Below are positions 36,560 through 51,500 of a stretch of DNA of 64,000 nt, piece after piece. The position numbers and the translations under genes are program-made. The DNA comes from Nocardia niigatensis NBRC 100131 (GTDB taxonomy: Bacteria > Actinomycetota > Actinomycetes > Mycobacteriales > Mycobacteriaceae). The stretch covers positions 62,001-126,000 of the forward strand of contig NZ_BAGC01000053.1 in the NCBI RefSeq assembly GCF_000308655.1, in the 5' to 3' direction. Position 1 is the stretch's first letter. Every line of letters starts with the position of its first letter. Under the pieces are notes generated by a model. That model was given only the letters and a program-made list of their open reading frames with translations, had not been told where the DNA came from and searched no databases.

Positions 36560-39500
36560 CCGGCCGGGGGCGCACCGTCAACGGCACCCGGGAGTCGCGG
36601 TCGAGAGTCGCCAGGCGAGCGGCGAGTTCGGCCACCACGGGCGCCTGGAACAGGTCGCGAACCCCCAGACGCACTCCTGACGCCGTACTCAACTGGGCGG
36701 CCACCCGGGTGGCCGACAGCGAATCGCCGCCCAGGTCGAAGAAACTGTCCGTCGCCCCGACACTGTCGATACCCAGCACGCTCTCGAACACTGCGGCGAC
36801 ACGTCGTTCGGCGTCGGTGCGGGGCGCGACCCGTTCCCCGCCCACCGCGAATTCCGGAGTGGGAAGGGCCGAGCGGTCGAGTTTGCCGGTCGTGGTGAGC
36901 GGAAGTTCGGCCAGCACGGCCAACGCCTCGGGCACCATGTGCGCGGGCAGCCGCAACCGCGCAGCGGCACGGACATCGTCCGGATCCAGCTCCTCGTCGG
37001 TGACGAGATAGCCGACGAGCCGGTCGACACCACGTTGATCCTCCCGCCGCAGAACCACCGCTTGGGAGATCCCGGGATACCCGGCCAGAACAGTTTCGAT
37101 TTCACCGAGTTCGATGCGCTGGCCACGGATCTTGACCTGGAAATCGCGGCGTCCGAGATATTCCAGAGTGTGCTCGGGTGTCCAGCGAACCAGGTCGCCG
37201 GTGCGGTACATGCGCGAACCCGCCGCACCGAACGGATTCGCGACGAACGCGCCTGCGGTGGCCGATGCCCGGTTCGCGTAGCCGCGGGCCAGTTGCACTC
37301 CCGCGAGGTACAACTCCCCCACCACCCCGACCGGCACCGGCCGCAGCCACGCGTCGAGCACGACGGCCTCGACACCACGGATCGGCCCGCCGATGGTCAC
37401 CGCGTCACCCGGGTGCAGCGCAGCGCTGATGCCGGCGAGAATCGTGGTTTCGGTCGGCCCGTACCCGTTCAGCAGCGTTCGGCCCGGCGCCCATGTCTCG
37501 ACCGTTTCCGGCGTCACCGCCTCGCCTCCCGCCACCAGCACCCGCAGCGAATCCATACCGGCCGGTGACATCGTCGCCAGCACGCTGGGAGTAATGAAGG
37601 CATGCGAGACCTGCTGTGCGCGAACCAGTTCCGCCAACTCGTGCCCGGCGAAAACCGCGGGGGGCACGACCACCAGCCCGGCGCCGCTGGTGTGAGCCAG
37701 CAGCACCTCGAGGACCATCGCGTCGAAGCCGGGAGCGGCAACCTGCAGCACCCGCGATCCGGTGTCGACAGCGCACCGATCCCGCTGCGCGGCAGCGAAA
37801 TTCGCAAGCCCCTCATGGGTGACCGCGACGCCCTTCGGCATTCCGGTCGAGCCCGAGGTGTAGAGAACGTATGCCACATCCTGGATGTGCGGCATCCGCA
37901 CGAGTTCTCCAGCTGTGACACGGGCAATCGATTGCGCGTTGATCGACCGCTCGATGTCCGGATCGTCCATTACCAACGTAAACACCGTGCCGGGCAACAG
38001 ATCTCGCGTCTCCTCGACCGTGACCGCCAGCCGAATGCCGGCATCGGACGCCATGAGCGCGATGCGCTCGGCCGGATTCCGTGTATCAACGGGCACGAAC
38101 GCCGCGCCGGTTTTGGTCACCGCCCACAGGCCGATCACCAATTCGACCGACCGCGGCATCGCCAGCGCGACCTGATCACCCGGTCCTGTGCCACACGTGA
38201 TCAGCTGCCGAGCCAGCTGGTTGGACCGGGCATCCAGCTCCGCGTAGGACACCGTGTGCGGACCGGACACTACCGCTACCGCATCGGGATTCACCGTCAC
38301 GCCCGCTACCAGCAACTCCGACATCAGGCTCGGTGCCACGGCCCCTCCGCCCGATGCGGGCACCAGTGCGCGCCGCTCGTCCTCGGTCAGCAGATCGATC
38401 GCACCGAGCACCGTATCCGGATCGCCGGCCAGGGTCCGTAGCACGGTTTCCAGACGGCCCGCGAGACCGGCCGCCATCACCTCGTCGACGCGGGCTCGTT
38501 GGTAGCGGACTCGGACGTGCAACTCGTCGGTCTGGTGCGCCTGCACGGTGATGGGGTAGTGCGCCGCGTCGCGGCCCTCCGCTGAGACCACACGCATACC
38601 GTCGATGTCCACATCGCCCAGGCCACTGCTGTCGACCGGATACGACTCGAAAACGACCAGGGTGTCGAACAACTGGCTGTTGCCGGTGGCCGCCATGATC
38701 TGCGACAGTTCGAGGTAGTGGTGGTCGAGCAGACGAGTGTTGTCGGCTTGCAGCCGACGCAGAGCGTCCTCGACGCTCAGCTCCCGGCGCACCTCGGCGA
38801 CGACCGGAATCGTATTGATGAACAGTCCTATCATCGACTCGACATCGGGCAATTCGGCGGGGCGGCCGGAAACCGTGCTGCCGAATGCCACGCGTTCGAC
38901 ACCGAGCAGGTTGCCCAGCACCACGGCCCAGGCGAACTGCACGATCGTCGCCATCGTCACGCCCCGTGCCCGCGCGAATGCCACCAATTCTGCTGTGGCG
39001 GAACGATCTACAACGATCGGCACATCGATCGGAATGTCTGCCGTCACCGGCGTGCGCGGATCGGCGACGAGTGTCGGCTCACTGATATCCCGCAGCGCGT
39101 CCCGCCACACTTCGATGCTGGCGTCGCGATCGCGCCGGTCCAGCCATTCCAGGTACTGCCGATACGAGGCCGCGGGCGGAAGCAGCTCCGGCTGCGCGGC
39201 AACGGCATACAAACCGATCAGCTCACGCCACAGCAACGGCAGCGACCAGCCGTCCAGGAGCAGATGGTGCGCCGTCAACACCAGCCGGAACTCGTTCTGC
39301 CCGAGGGCAACAAGCAGGAACCGCAGCAGCGGCGGGTCGGCGGGATCGAAGACGACCGCCCTCTCGGTTTCGATCAGCGCAGCGACCGCGCCGGCGTCGC
39401 CGGAGAGATCGACCTGATACCAGGGCACGGTGGTGCCGGCCGGAACGACCTGCGCCGGAACGCCATCCACCGTTCGGGTGAAGGCAGCCCGCAGGTTGGG

Positions 39501-42500
39501 ATGGCGTTCGAGCAGAGCTTGTGCGGCACATTCGAGCCGGTCCTCGTCGACCGCGCCCGCGAGAGTGAGGACCGACTGAGCGGTGTACACATCGAGTTCG
39601 CCTGCCGCGAGTTCGGCGTGGAACAGCAGGCCCTCCTGCAGCGGCGCCAATGACCACACCTCGCTCAGCGGACCGTACCGGTCTGCGAATACATCCAGAT
39701 CGTGCTGCGTGAGGTCGACCAGCGGAACATCCGCCCGGGACAATCCCCACTTGTCGTCGGCGCCGGCGAGGCTGGCGATCTCGGTCACGACGTCGACCCA
39801 GCCGGCGACGAGTGCGGCCACCTCGTCGTGTTGCAGTAGCCGCGAAGCGTAGCCGACATGTGCGGACAGTTCGGGTCCGATCTCGGTGTCCGCGATATCG
39901 ACGTCGATCGTGATCACCGCTGCGGCAGGCATATCCGGATCGAAGGCGGATCGCCGGTCGAACTGCTCATCGGTCGGGACCCACGCGAGATCCGACAGGG
40001 ATGCCAGGTCCACACCGGCGCGGCCGAGATTGTTGAAACTGATCTGTGGCTGGGGCGCCGGCGCGAGCCGGTCGGCGGTGTCGGTGTTCAAATAGCGCAG
40101 CAAGCCGTATCCGATGCCCTTGTCGGGGATCTCGCGCAGCTGGTCCTTGACGGACTTCACTGCCGTACGCAGGTCCGTGTCGTCGATGCCGCTCAGGTCG
40201 AGGGTTACGGGGTACGCGCTGGTGAACCAGCCGACGGTGCGTGAAACATCCGCTCCCGGGACTATCTGCTCTTCGCGGCCGTGTCCTTCCAGCAGGACTT
40301 TCATGCCCGGGTGCAGAATGCCGCGGCGTCGGCGCCAACGGGTCAGGGCCACGGCCAGCCCGGCCAGCAGCGCGTCATCGACGCTGCCGCGCACGGCCCG
40401 TGGCACCGAGTCCAGCAATGCCGAGGTCACCGCGGCCGGAATGGAGACCCTCAGGTATCGCACCGTCGCGTGGGTGTCGACGGATGGATCGAATTCCGCC
40501 GTCCCGAGAAGCGGATCGGCGGCGGTACTCATCCGCTGCCACAACTCGAACTCGCTGGCCCGGTCGGTGGCGGCAGCGGTCAACGCGTGTGCCCATCGCC
40601 GCATCGACGTACCCTGCGCCGGCAACTCGACCGCGCGTCCCTGGCCGATCTGCTGCCACGCGGTGACGAAGTCGGGCAGCAGGATTCGCCACGACACCCC
40701 GTCGACAGCCAGGTGATGAATCACGATGAGGGCACGGGCATCGGCCTCGACGCCCGATTCCGGAAGCAGGCACGCGACCTGCATCATCCGGCCCGCGGCG
40801 GGATCGAGACGATCCGACGCCTCGGTCAGCGCCGCTTCCACCACGGCGGTGAAACCGTCGCTGCCCGGCGCCTCGTGCGCCCGGAAGGTTCGTGCGAATA
40901 CCGCGCCGATGGCATCGGCGGCGTGAGCGGGCAGCACATCCATGCACTGTTCGCGCATCCGCGACCGCAACATATCGTGCTGTTCGAGCACTGCCTGCAC
41001 GGTCGCGATCACCTCGTCGACGCGCGCGTCCCGCGGCAAGCGAACCAGCATCGACTGTGCGAACCGATCGGCGGTCCCGATCCGGTCGACGAACCAGGAC
41101 ACGATCGGCGTGAAGGGGATGTCTCCCACACCGCCGCCCGGCAGCTCGGCGAGGGACACCCGGTCCGCAGCCGCGGCCACCTGCGCCAGCCCGCGCACGG
41201 TCTTGTGCTCGAAGATGTCCCGAGCGGTCACGACGACACCCACCGTCTTCAACCGCGACACCAACTGGATCGACATGATGGAGTCACCGCCGAGCGTGAA
41301 GAACGATGTTGTCACGCCGACCGACGCAACGCCGAGCACACCCGCGAAAGCCGCGGCGATGGTGCGTTCCAAGTCGGTCGCCGCGACGACGTCCTCGGCG
41401 CTGCCGGTATCGAAGACCGGTTCGGGCAACAGTTTCCGATCCACCTTGCCCGTCGAGGCGAGCGGCATGTGGTCGAGCACGGTGATCGTCGAGGGCACCA
41501 TGTGGGCGGGCAGCACAGCGGCGACGTGATCGAGCACGACATCGGGTTCGACGCCCGCCGCGGTCTCGGCCACGATGTACGCGGCGAGCATGGGCTGCCC
41601 GCCAGGTCCCGAGCGGCTCACGGTGACCGCAGCAGCAACCTGCGGGTGCGCTTGGAGCACAGCGTCGATCTCCCCGAGTTCGATGCGCTGGCCACGGATC
41701 TTGACCTGAAAGTCGACCCGGCCGATGTACTCCAGCGCACCACTCGCGGTCCAACGGACGATGTCGCCGGTGCGATACATCCTCGATCCCGGCGCACTGT
41801 AGGGGTTCGCCACGAACGCGCCGGCGGTCAGAGCGAAGCGGTTCAGATAGCCACGGGCCAAGGCACCGCCGGAAAGGTACAACTCCCCGGTCACACCAAC
41901 GGGCACTGGACGCAGCCGTGCGTCCAGCACTAGAGCCTCGACCCCACGGATCGGACCACCGATGTCGATCGGATCGGACGGCTGTACCGGATCGCTGATC
42001 GTGACCACGATCGTCGTCTCGGTCGGACCATAGATGTTGTGCAGTTGCCGCCCCGGCGCCCAGGAGGCGATCAGGTCCGCGGAGACCATCTCACCCCCGA
42101 CCGCCAGCACCCGCACCGATGCGAAGTCCTCGGGCGACATCGTCACCAGCACGCTGGGTGTCAGGAACGCATGCGTCACCCGGTGCTCGCGGATCAGTGC
42201 GGCAAGATCCGCACCGCCGAACACTTCCGGCGGCGACACGACCAGGCAACCGCCGGCCGCGCACGCCATCAATGCCTCGAGCAGCACCGCGTCGAAGGCA
42301 GGCGCCGCCACCTGCAGCACACGCGACGTGGCGTCCACGCGATAGCGGGCCCGCTGCTCGGCGGCGAAGCCGGCCAATCCCTCGTGGCTGACCACGACAC
42401 CTTTCGGTGTTCCGGTCGACCCCGACGTGTAGATCACATACGCCGCCTCCCGAATCCGCAGGGTCCGGCCACGAGCCGCATCCGTGATGGCCCGGCCGGA

Positions 42501-45500
42501 CTGCGCGGCGATCTCGGCGGCTACTTCCGGTTCGTCGAGCACCAGCCATCGGACATCGCCCGGAAGCGACGCGCGCGCGGACGCGATCGTGATCCCTACG
42601 GTGACACCGGAATCGTTCACCATGTGGGCAATCCGCTCTGCGGGATATCGCAGATCCACCGGTACAAACGTGGCACCGGTCTTCGCGATCGCCCACATGG
42701 CGACGTGGTAGTCGACCGAGCGCGGCACGGCCAGTGCGGTGAACGTACCCGGTCCGGCGCCTCGGGCGAGCAGAACTGCGCTGAGCTGGTTGGACCGGCG
42801 GTCCAGCTCGGCGTAGGTGAGGGTTCCGGTCTCACCGATCAGGGCGATCGCGGTCGGATCTGCTGCCACCGCCGCGGCGAGCAGATCGGGCAGCAGACAC
42901 GGCGACGGGCTCTCGCCGCCTCGCGCCGGGACCAGTCGTCCGGCCTCCGTCGGGTCGAGCAGATCGATTCCGCCGACCGTCCGCGCCGGGTCGGACACGA
43001 CCGATTCCAGGACTCGGACGAATCTCTCCGCGAGCGCTTCCGCCGTGGACGCGACGAACAGGTCTGTGGCGTAAATGATCTCGCCGTCGATTCCGCCCGG
43101 CCGTTCGCCATCGCCGCGTTCGGTCATCAGCACGGTGAGATCGGTTTTCGCCTGCGCGATACCGGGGTCGAGCAGTTCGACATCCACACCGGGCAACTCG
43201 AACCGCGCCGCGCCCATGTTCTGCAGACCGAACATCACTTGATACAGCGGCGTATACGCGGTGGATCGGGCACGGTCGAGAATGTCGACCAGCCGCTCGT
43301 AGGGCACATCGGCGTGGGCCAGCGCATCGACGTCGACGTCGCGTACCTCCGCCAAGAGTTCGCGGAACGACAGATCGTCCCGAACCCGCGTGCGCAGCAC
43401 CACGGTATTGACGAACATGCCGACCAGATCGTCCAGCGCCCGGCTGCCTCGACCGGCAACCGGAGAACCGACCGAGATGTCCTCGCTGTGCGCGGTGCGC
43501 GCCAACAGGATCGCCAGTGCGGCATGGAGCACAACGAACACCGTGACTCCCTCACGGTGTGCCAGCCGCACTACCTCGTCGTGCAGCCGAGCCGACAGCG
43601 CGAAGCCGACACTGCCACCGGCCATCGACATGGTGGCGGGCCGGGGTCGATCCGTCGGCAGGTCCAGCAGCTCCGGAGCACCACCGAGGACCTCGCTCCA
43701 ATGTGCGATCTGCCGGGCGATCGGCGACGCCGGATCGTCCTCGGCACCGAGTATTTCCCCCTGCCACATCGCGTAGTCCGCGTATTGGACCTCGAGCGGT
43801 TTCCACTGTGGCGCTTCGCCGTTCACACGCGCCGCGTAGGCGGCGAAGATGTCGCGGGCCAGCGGTGCCATCGAGGAACCGTCGGCCGCTATGTGATGGA
43901 CCACGAGCACGATCACCTGCTCGTCGCCACCGGTGCGGTATACCCGTGCCCGCACCGGCACCGAATCCACTACATCGAAACCTGTTTCGACGACCTGCCG
44001 GATCCGGTCGGCCAGCTCCGCCTCGTCGGTGACAGGCTCCGGATTCAGCATCAGCTCCTCGGCCACAGCCGCAACCGGACGCACTACCTGGCACGGTTCG
44101 CCGTCGACGGCGGGATACACCGTGCGCAGTGGCTCGTGCCGCTCCACCACGTCGAGTAGCGCCGCCTGTAGCGCCTCGAGATCCAGCCGGCCTGTCAGCC
44201 GGGCCGCAAAGCAGATGTTGTATGCCGCCGAGGCGGTGTCGAACTGATTGAGGAACCACATCCGCCGTTGTGCCGCCGCCAACGGGACCGCTGCCGGACG
44301 CGGCCGGGCGGTGAGCGGAACCACCGCGTGACCGGCTCTTGTGCGCAGGCGCTCGGCCAATCCGGCAATCGTCGGTTCGGTGAAGACGTCGCGAATGCCG
44401 ACCTCGATGCCGAACTCCGCGGCGGCCCGGGCCGCGATACGGGCGGCGGAGAGTGAGTTGACCCCGATCTCGAAGAGGTTCGCCGTCACGGTCACCCGAT
44501 CGCGATCGGTGATCTCCGCGACGATTGCCGCAAGGGCTGCTTCCCGTTCGGTGCGGGGTGGCACGAATTCCTCGGCATCGTCGAACACCGGCTGCGGCAA
44601 GGCAGCTCGGTCGAGCTTGCCGTTCGGTGTCGACGGGATCGCCTCGAGGATTTGCACGGCGGCCGGAATCAGGTAGGACGGCAATGCGTGGGTGAGCTGG
44701 TCGCGAATCGAGCGCCCATCGGTGCGCGCGCCGGGAGCGAGTGTCACGTATGCGACGATTCGATCCGTCGTAGCGACGGCCACGGCGCGTGCGACGTCCG
44801 GGAGCGTGGACAGCGCCGCTTCGACATCACCAGGCTCGACCCGCTGGCCGCGGACCTTGACCTGAAAGTCGCTGCGGCCCAGGTATTCCAGCTCACCGGT
44901 TTTCACCCACCGGACCAGGTCGCCGGTGCGATACAGTCGCTCACCGGGCCTGCCGAACGGGTGCGCGACAAAGGCACCGCAGGTGAGGTCGGGACGGGCG
45001 TGGTAACCGCGCGCCAGCTGGACACCCGAGACATAGAGGTCGCCGACGACACCGATCGGCACCGGTCGCAGCCACGGGTCCAGGACGTAGACCCGCATGC
45101 CGGCCACCGGCGTACCGATGGGGGCCGTCGAATGGTTCGCTACCCCCGGCAGGCAACGCGCCGCCGTCACGACTTCCGCCTCGGCCGGGCCGTACCAGTT
45201 CAGCACCTCGGCATGCGCGAATACGCGCGATGCGGCGTCGACGGTGCGCTGCGCCAGCGCCTCACCGGCGACGAAGACCCGTCGTATCGACGGCAGCGGC
45301 GTCCCCGCGGCGGTTTCGACCAGAACCTCGAGCATCGATGGCACGAAGTGCACAGTGCTGATCTGATGGTCCGCAATGACGGTTGCGATATATCCGGGAT
45401 CGCGATGCCCATCGGGTTCGGCGACCACGATCTGCGCACCGGTCTGCAAGGGCCAGAACAGCTCCCATACGGCGATGTCGAAGGTGATCGGGGTCTTGTA

Positions 45501-48500
45501 CAGCACGGTGTCGGACGCGTCGTGCGGCCATTGCTGCTGTGCCCACGCCAATTGGCTCACGGTCGCGGCGTGGGTCAGCGCGACGCCCTTGGGGACTCCC
45601 GTGGAGCCGGAGGTGAACAGGATGTAGGCGACGTTGTCCGGCCGCAGCGGCGTACGACGCTCGGCGTCGGTGATCGGGACATCCGGAAGACCGGCCACGT
45701 CGACTCGATCGACGCACGAGATCTCGAAACCACGTGGCAGTGCGTCGCCATCCGCTGAGGTGGTGAGTACCAGCAGCGGCTGCGCCGCGTTCAGCACATC
45801 AGCGATGCGGGCGGTCGGATGATCCGGATCGATCGGCAGGAATGCGGCGCCCGCCTTGACTACCGCGTACAGCGCGGTGATGAGTTCGACCGATCGCCGG
45901 ATGCCCACCGCGACAACGGTTTCCGGCCCGGCACCACGGGCGATGAGCCATCGGGCCAGGCGATTGACGCGGGTGTCGAACTCCCGGTAGGTCATCCTGA
46001 CGCCGCCCGGAAGACAGATCGCCGGAGCATCCGGGGTTCGGGCGACCTGTTCGTCCACAGCGTCGACCAGCGTCCGGCCGGTCGCCGCGGGGCCGGCGGT
46101 GTCGTTCCATCGCTGCAGCACCAGGTGGCGCTCCGCGGCATCGAGCAACTCGATACCGCCGACCGCCGCGTCGGCGTCGGTCGCGGCGGCGTCGAGCACC
46201 CGCACGAATTGTTCTGCGAAGCGCAGCACTGAGCCATCGTCGAAAAGGTCAGTGGCATACGTCAGCCGCAGCGTCATGCCGGTCGGCTCGCGGTGAGCGC
46301 CGTGTCCCTCCGTGATCATCAGCAGCAGGTCGTAGATCGCGGCGCTGTCTTCCGGATCGAGGCTCTCCACGGTGAGACCCGGAAGCTCGACCCGCGCCTG
46401 CGCCATGTTCTGATAGGCGAGCATGACCTGGAACAACGGCGTATACGACGTCGATCGTGCCGGATTCAGTGCCTCCACCAGCTGCTCGAACGGGATGGTG
46501 GCATGGTCGAAAGCCTCGGTGGCCGTGCGCCGCACCTGGTTCAGCAGACTGGTGAACGATTGATCCCGCCTGCACCGGCTGCGCATCACCAGGGTGTTGA
46601 CGAACATCCCGACCAGGTTGTCCAGCGATCGATGGCCGCGGCCGGCATGCGGCACACCGATCGTGATGTCGTCACTGCCGGAAAGCCTCGACAGCAACAC
46701 CGCCAACGCGGTGTGCACGACCATGAATGTCGTCGCCCCGGCGCGCCGCGCCAGCGCCTCCAACCGGGCGTGCAGCTCGCTCGGGATCGTGGCATGGACG
46801 ACCGCGCCGCGTTGTGTCTGCACGAGCGGCCGTGGCCGATCGGTCGGCACTTCGATCACATCAGGGATACCCGCGAGTTGTGTTTTCCAGTAGGCGAGGT
46901 CGTGGGCCAGGTACGAGCCCGGGTCCTCCGCCGAGCCGAGCACCTCGCGCTGCCAGAGTGCGTAATCAGCGAACTGTACGGCCAGCGGCGCCCAGTCCGG
47001 CGGATTGCCGCTGGACCGTGCGCGGTAGGCCGTGACGATGTCGGCGGCCAGCGGTGCAACCGAAGAACCGTCGCAACTGATGTGGTGGACTGCCAGCGCG
47101 ACCACCCAGGTCTCGTCGGACAGCCGGTACAGGGCAATGCGCAGCGGCACGCCCTTCGACACGTCGAATCCGGTACCGAAGAACTCGGTCAACCGGGCAG
47201 ACAACTCGTGCTCATCGACCGGTTGCGGCCCGAGGTCCCAGTTTCCGACGACGTCGGCCGCGTCGAGCACGACCTGTGCGGGGATGCCATCGACCGCTGG
47301 ATACATGGTGCGCAGACTCTCGTGCCGCTCGATGACATCACCGACCGCCGCTGCGAGCGCATCGAGATCGACGCTACCGTCGAGCCGCATCGCCAGCGGC
47401 ACAACATATCCGGGCGAACTCGGATCGAACTGGTTGAGGAACCACATCCGGGCCTGTGCCAGCGACAGCGGGATACGATCCGGGCGCGGCGTGCGAGTTG
47501 GCGCGGGCAGGTTCGGCACCGCGCGCAGCTGCCCGATTCGTTCGGACAGCTCTGCGACAGTGGGTGCTTCGAAGATCACCCGCACCGGCACGGTGACGCC
47601 GGCGATTTCGCCTATCCGGCTCAGCGCACGCGTTGCGAGGAGCGAGTTTCCGCCGAGGTCGAAGAAGTTGTCGTCCGCGCCGACCTCTGGAAGATCGAGC
47701 AGTTCGCCGACTACCCCGGCGACGGTCTGCTCGATGAGGCCTTGCGGCGCACGGTATTCCGCTTCGTGGCCTCTCACATCCGGTGCCGGCAATGCCCGGT
47801 AGTCGACCTTGCCGTTGACGGTGAGCGGGACAGCACCGATCCGGACTATCGAGGACGGCACCATATACGCCGGCAACCGCTGCAGCAGGAACGCTCGGAC
47901 CTGCTGGAGGTCCAGCGCCTCCGCGGTAACCAGATACGCGACCAGGTACTGTTCGCCGCGCTCGGTGCGCATCTGCACGACGGCCGCGGCAACCTGCTCG
48001 TGCGCGACCAACGCGGCTTCGATGTCACCGAGCTCGATGCGAAGACCGCGTACCTTCACCTGGGTGTCGGCACGGCCGACATAACGCAGGTTGCCATCCG
48101 AGCCCCAGCGAACCAGATCACCCGTGCGGTACAGCCGGGCCCCGCCTGTGCTGCCGAAGGGGTCGGCGACGAAGCTCGCTGCCGTCAGGCCAGGGCGCTC
48201 GTGATAGCCGCGAGCCGGCTGGACTCCACCCAGGTACAGCTCTCCGGTCACCCCGACAGGAACCTGATGCAGTCGCGAATCGAGCACGCGCACAACCACA
48301 TTCGCCTCGGGGGTGCCGATAGGCACGGTGACGTCGTCGAGCGCGCCGATGCGATGAGCGGTGACGCTCACCGCCGCCTCCGTCGGCCCGTACAGGTTGT
48401 CGATGCGCGCCGTGCTGAGTTGCCGGAAGCGACGGACGGTCTCGGCCGGCAATGCCTCACCGATGCACAGCACCCGCCGCAGATCGGGGAACTCACGCGC

Positions 48501-51500
48501 GCCGGCCGCATCGAGGAATGCCGACAGCGAGGACGGCACGAAGTCCACGGTCGTGATCCGGTGTTCGGCGAGCAGCCCGGCTGCGGCTCCGGGGTCGAGG
48601 TGCGCGTCGCGACCAGCGACAACCACCGCCGCGCCGCAGGTCAGTGCGGAAAACAGCTCCCAGACCGACAGATCGAAGGTGGCCGGCGTCCGCAACAGCA
48701 TGATGTCCTCGGCCCCGAGCCCGTAATGGTCCCGCAGCCAGCGAAGTTGGTTGACCACCGCGGCATGCGGTACGGCCACCCCCTTGGGCACGCCCGTCGA
48801 GCCGGAGGTGTAGATGACATACGCCAGATCATCCGGGCGCAGCGACCGGGGCCGATCGGCGTCTGTCACCGTCGACGTATCCGCGCGCTCGCTATCGAGC
48901 TGCTCGAATGCCCACACCGTTACGTTTTCGGGCACATTCGCCTGGTCGACCGGCCGGGTGATGACGGCACTCGGCCGCGCGTCGGTGACGACCGCACGCA
49001 CCCGGTCGACCGGATGATCCGGATCCAGAGGCAGGTAGGCCGCGCCGGCCGCATGAATCGCGTACAGCGTGGTCAGCAGATCGACACAGCGGCGCATCGC
49101 GACGGCGACGACGGTTCCCGGGCCGACTCCGCGTCCGATCAGCACCCGAGCCAGCGAATTCACCCGCGCCGCGAATTCCCCGTAACCGAGCCGGCCGCCA
49201 CCCTCGGCGTCGACAACCGCGATCCTGTTCGGGTTCGCGGCAGCCTGCGCGGCGAACAGGGACGCGATCGTCTCGGACGAAGGGCTCGTCAACTCACCGC
49301 TCGACCGCGCCGCCAGCTCGCGCGCCTCGTTCGCCGTCAGCAGCTCGATATCGCCCACGACACAGGTGGGCTCGGCCACGATCGCCCGCAGCAACAGCAG
49401 GTAGCGGTCGAACATCGCAGCGACCGTCGCCTCATCGAAAAGATCTGTTGCATAACTGAATTCGACTGCCATGTGGCCCGGATCACCATCCGACGCCGGT
49501 GAGTCGACAAGGTTCAGATGCAGGTCGTACTTGGCCACGCTCGGATCGACCATCCGGGCCGAAACCGTCAGGTCCTCGAACTCCACGGTCGGGATCTCGA
49601 TGTTCTGGAACGAGAATCCAACCTGGGTCAAGGGCGAATGTGCCGTCGAGCGAGGCGGATTCAGTACCTCGACAAGCCGTTCGAACGGAATGTCGGCGGT
49701 CTCGAATGCACCCAGATCGGCGGCCCGGACCTGATCGAGAATGTTCAGAAACGACGAGCCAGGGTCGATGCGCGTCCGCAATACCAGTGTATTGACGAAC
49801 ATTCCGATCAGATTGTCCAGTCCGGGCTCGCCACGGCCTGCGATCGGTGTGCCCACCGCGATGTCGCCGGTTCCCGAAAGCCTCGCCAGCAGCATGGCGT
49901 ACGCCGCGTGCATCACCATGAAGACCGTCGCGTCGAGTCGCCGGGCCAACGCGATCACATCACGATGGAGGTCTGCGGGCACCACCGTCGATATGGCCGC
50001 CCCCCGGAACGACTGTTTGGCCGGTCGTGGCCGATCGGTCGGCAGGTCGAGCACCTCGGGCAGGTCGGCGAGGGTCGCGCGCCAATACTCGAGCTGGGCG
50101 GCGGTCAGGCTGTTCGGGTCGTTTTCGGTACCGAGCATTTTTTGTTGCCACACAGCGTAATCCGCGTATTGCACGGGCAACGGCGTCCACTGCGGGGACT
50201 GGTGTCCGACGCGAGCCTGGTAAGCGGTCGCGAGGTCTGCGGCCAGCGGCGCCAGCGACGACCCGTCGAAGCTGATGTGGTGGACGACGAGAATCAGAGT
50301 GTGCTCGCCGGGTGCGCTGCGCAGCAGAGTGATCCGGAACGGAACCTCGGAGGTGACATCGAACCCGGCGGTCACCTCCGCAGCGATGCGCGCCTCGACC
50401 TCGCCTTCGGGGACCGGCACGGGCTCCAACGAAGGCCGTGCCGTCGCCATCGGCACGATCACCTGATGTGGTCCACTGTCGCTGTCCGGGTAGACGGTTC
50501 GCAGGGATTCGTGCCGGTCGATCACATCGGCGATCGCCGCGTGCATGGCGGCCACGTCGAGGTTGCCCGACATGTGGACGACCATCGGAACGTTGTATAT
50601 CGGCGAGGCGGTATCGAACTGATTGAGGAACCACATGCGTGTCTGCGCGGGCGAGAGCGGGATCCGGTCCGGGCGCTCTTGCGGACCCAGCGGTTCCCGT
50701 CCGGCCGCGTCGCTGGTCCGGATGCTTTCCGCCAGCGCGGCGACAGTCGGCGCTTCGAAGACCGCGCGCAACGAGACGTCGGCGCCGAACGCGGCGCTCA
50801 GCTGTGCTGCTGCCCTGGTCGCCGACAGCGAGTTGCCGCCCAGATCGAAGAAGCTGTCGAACACACCGACCCGCTCGATTCCCAGCACGGCGGCACACAC
50901 ATCGGCGACCAGCTGCTCGGCCGCGTCGCGCGGTGCGACGTATTCGGTTGTGCCGGTGGCGAAAACCGGTTCGGGCAATGCCACACGGTCGATCTTGCCC
51001 ACTGCCGACAACGGCAGCGTGTCGAGCACCATCACCGTGTCCGGGACCATGTGGGACGGCAGGCGCTGCGCGGCGTAACCGAGCAGATCCGCGGTGTCGA
51101 CGGCGCCATTGGCCGGCACGACGTAGGCCACCAGTCGCGACCCGCCGGCGGTCGCCGCACCCACCGTCACCGCTGCTGCCACGGTGGGGTGCGCGGCGAG
51201 AACGGCCTCGATTTCGCCGAGTTCGATGCGCTGCCCCCGGACCTTGACCTGGAAGTCGGCGCGACCGAGATATTCGAGGGTTTCCTCGGATGTCCATCGG
51301 ACCAGATCACCGGTGCGGTACATGCGGGTGCCCGGGGGACCGTACGGATCGGCAACGAAGGTGGTGGCTGTCGCGGCCGGCCGCTCGAGGTATCCGCGGG
51401 CCAGCTGCACTCCGGAGACATACAGCTGTCCCGATACTCCGACAGGCACCGGCTGCAGGCCCGCGTCCAGTACCACGGCCTCGACACCACGAATCGGGCC

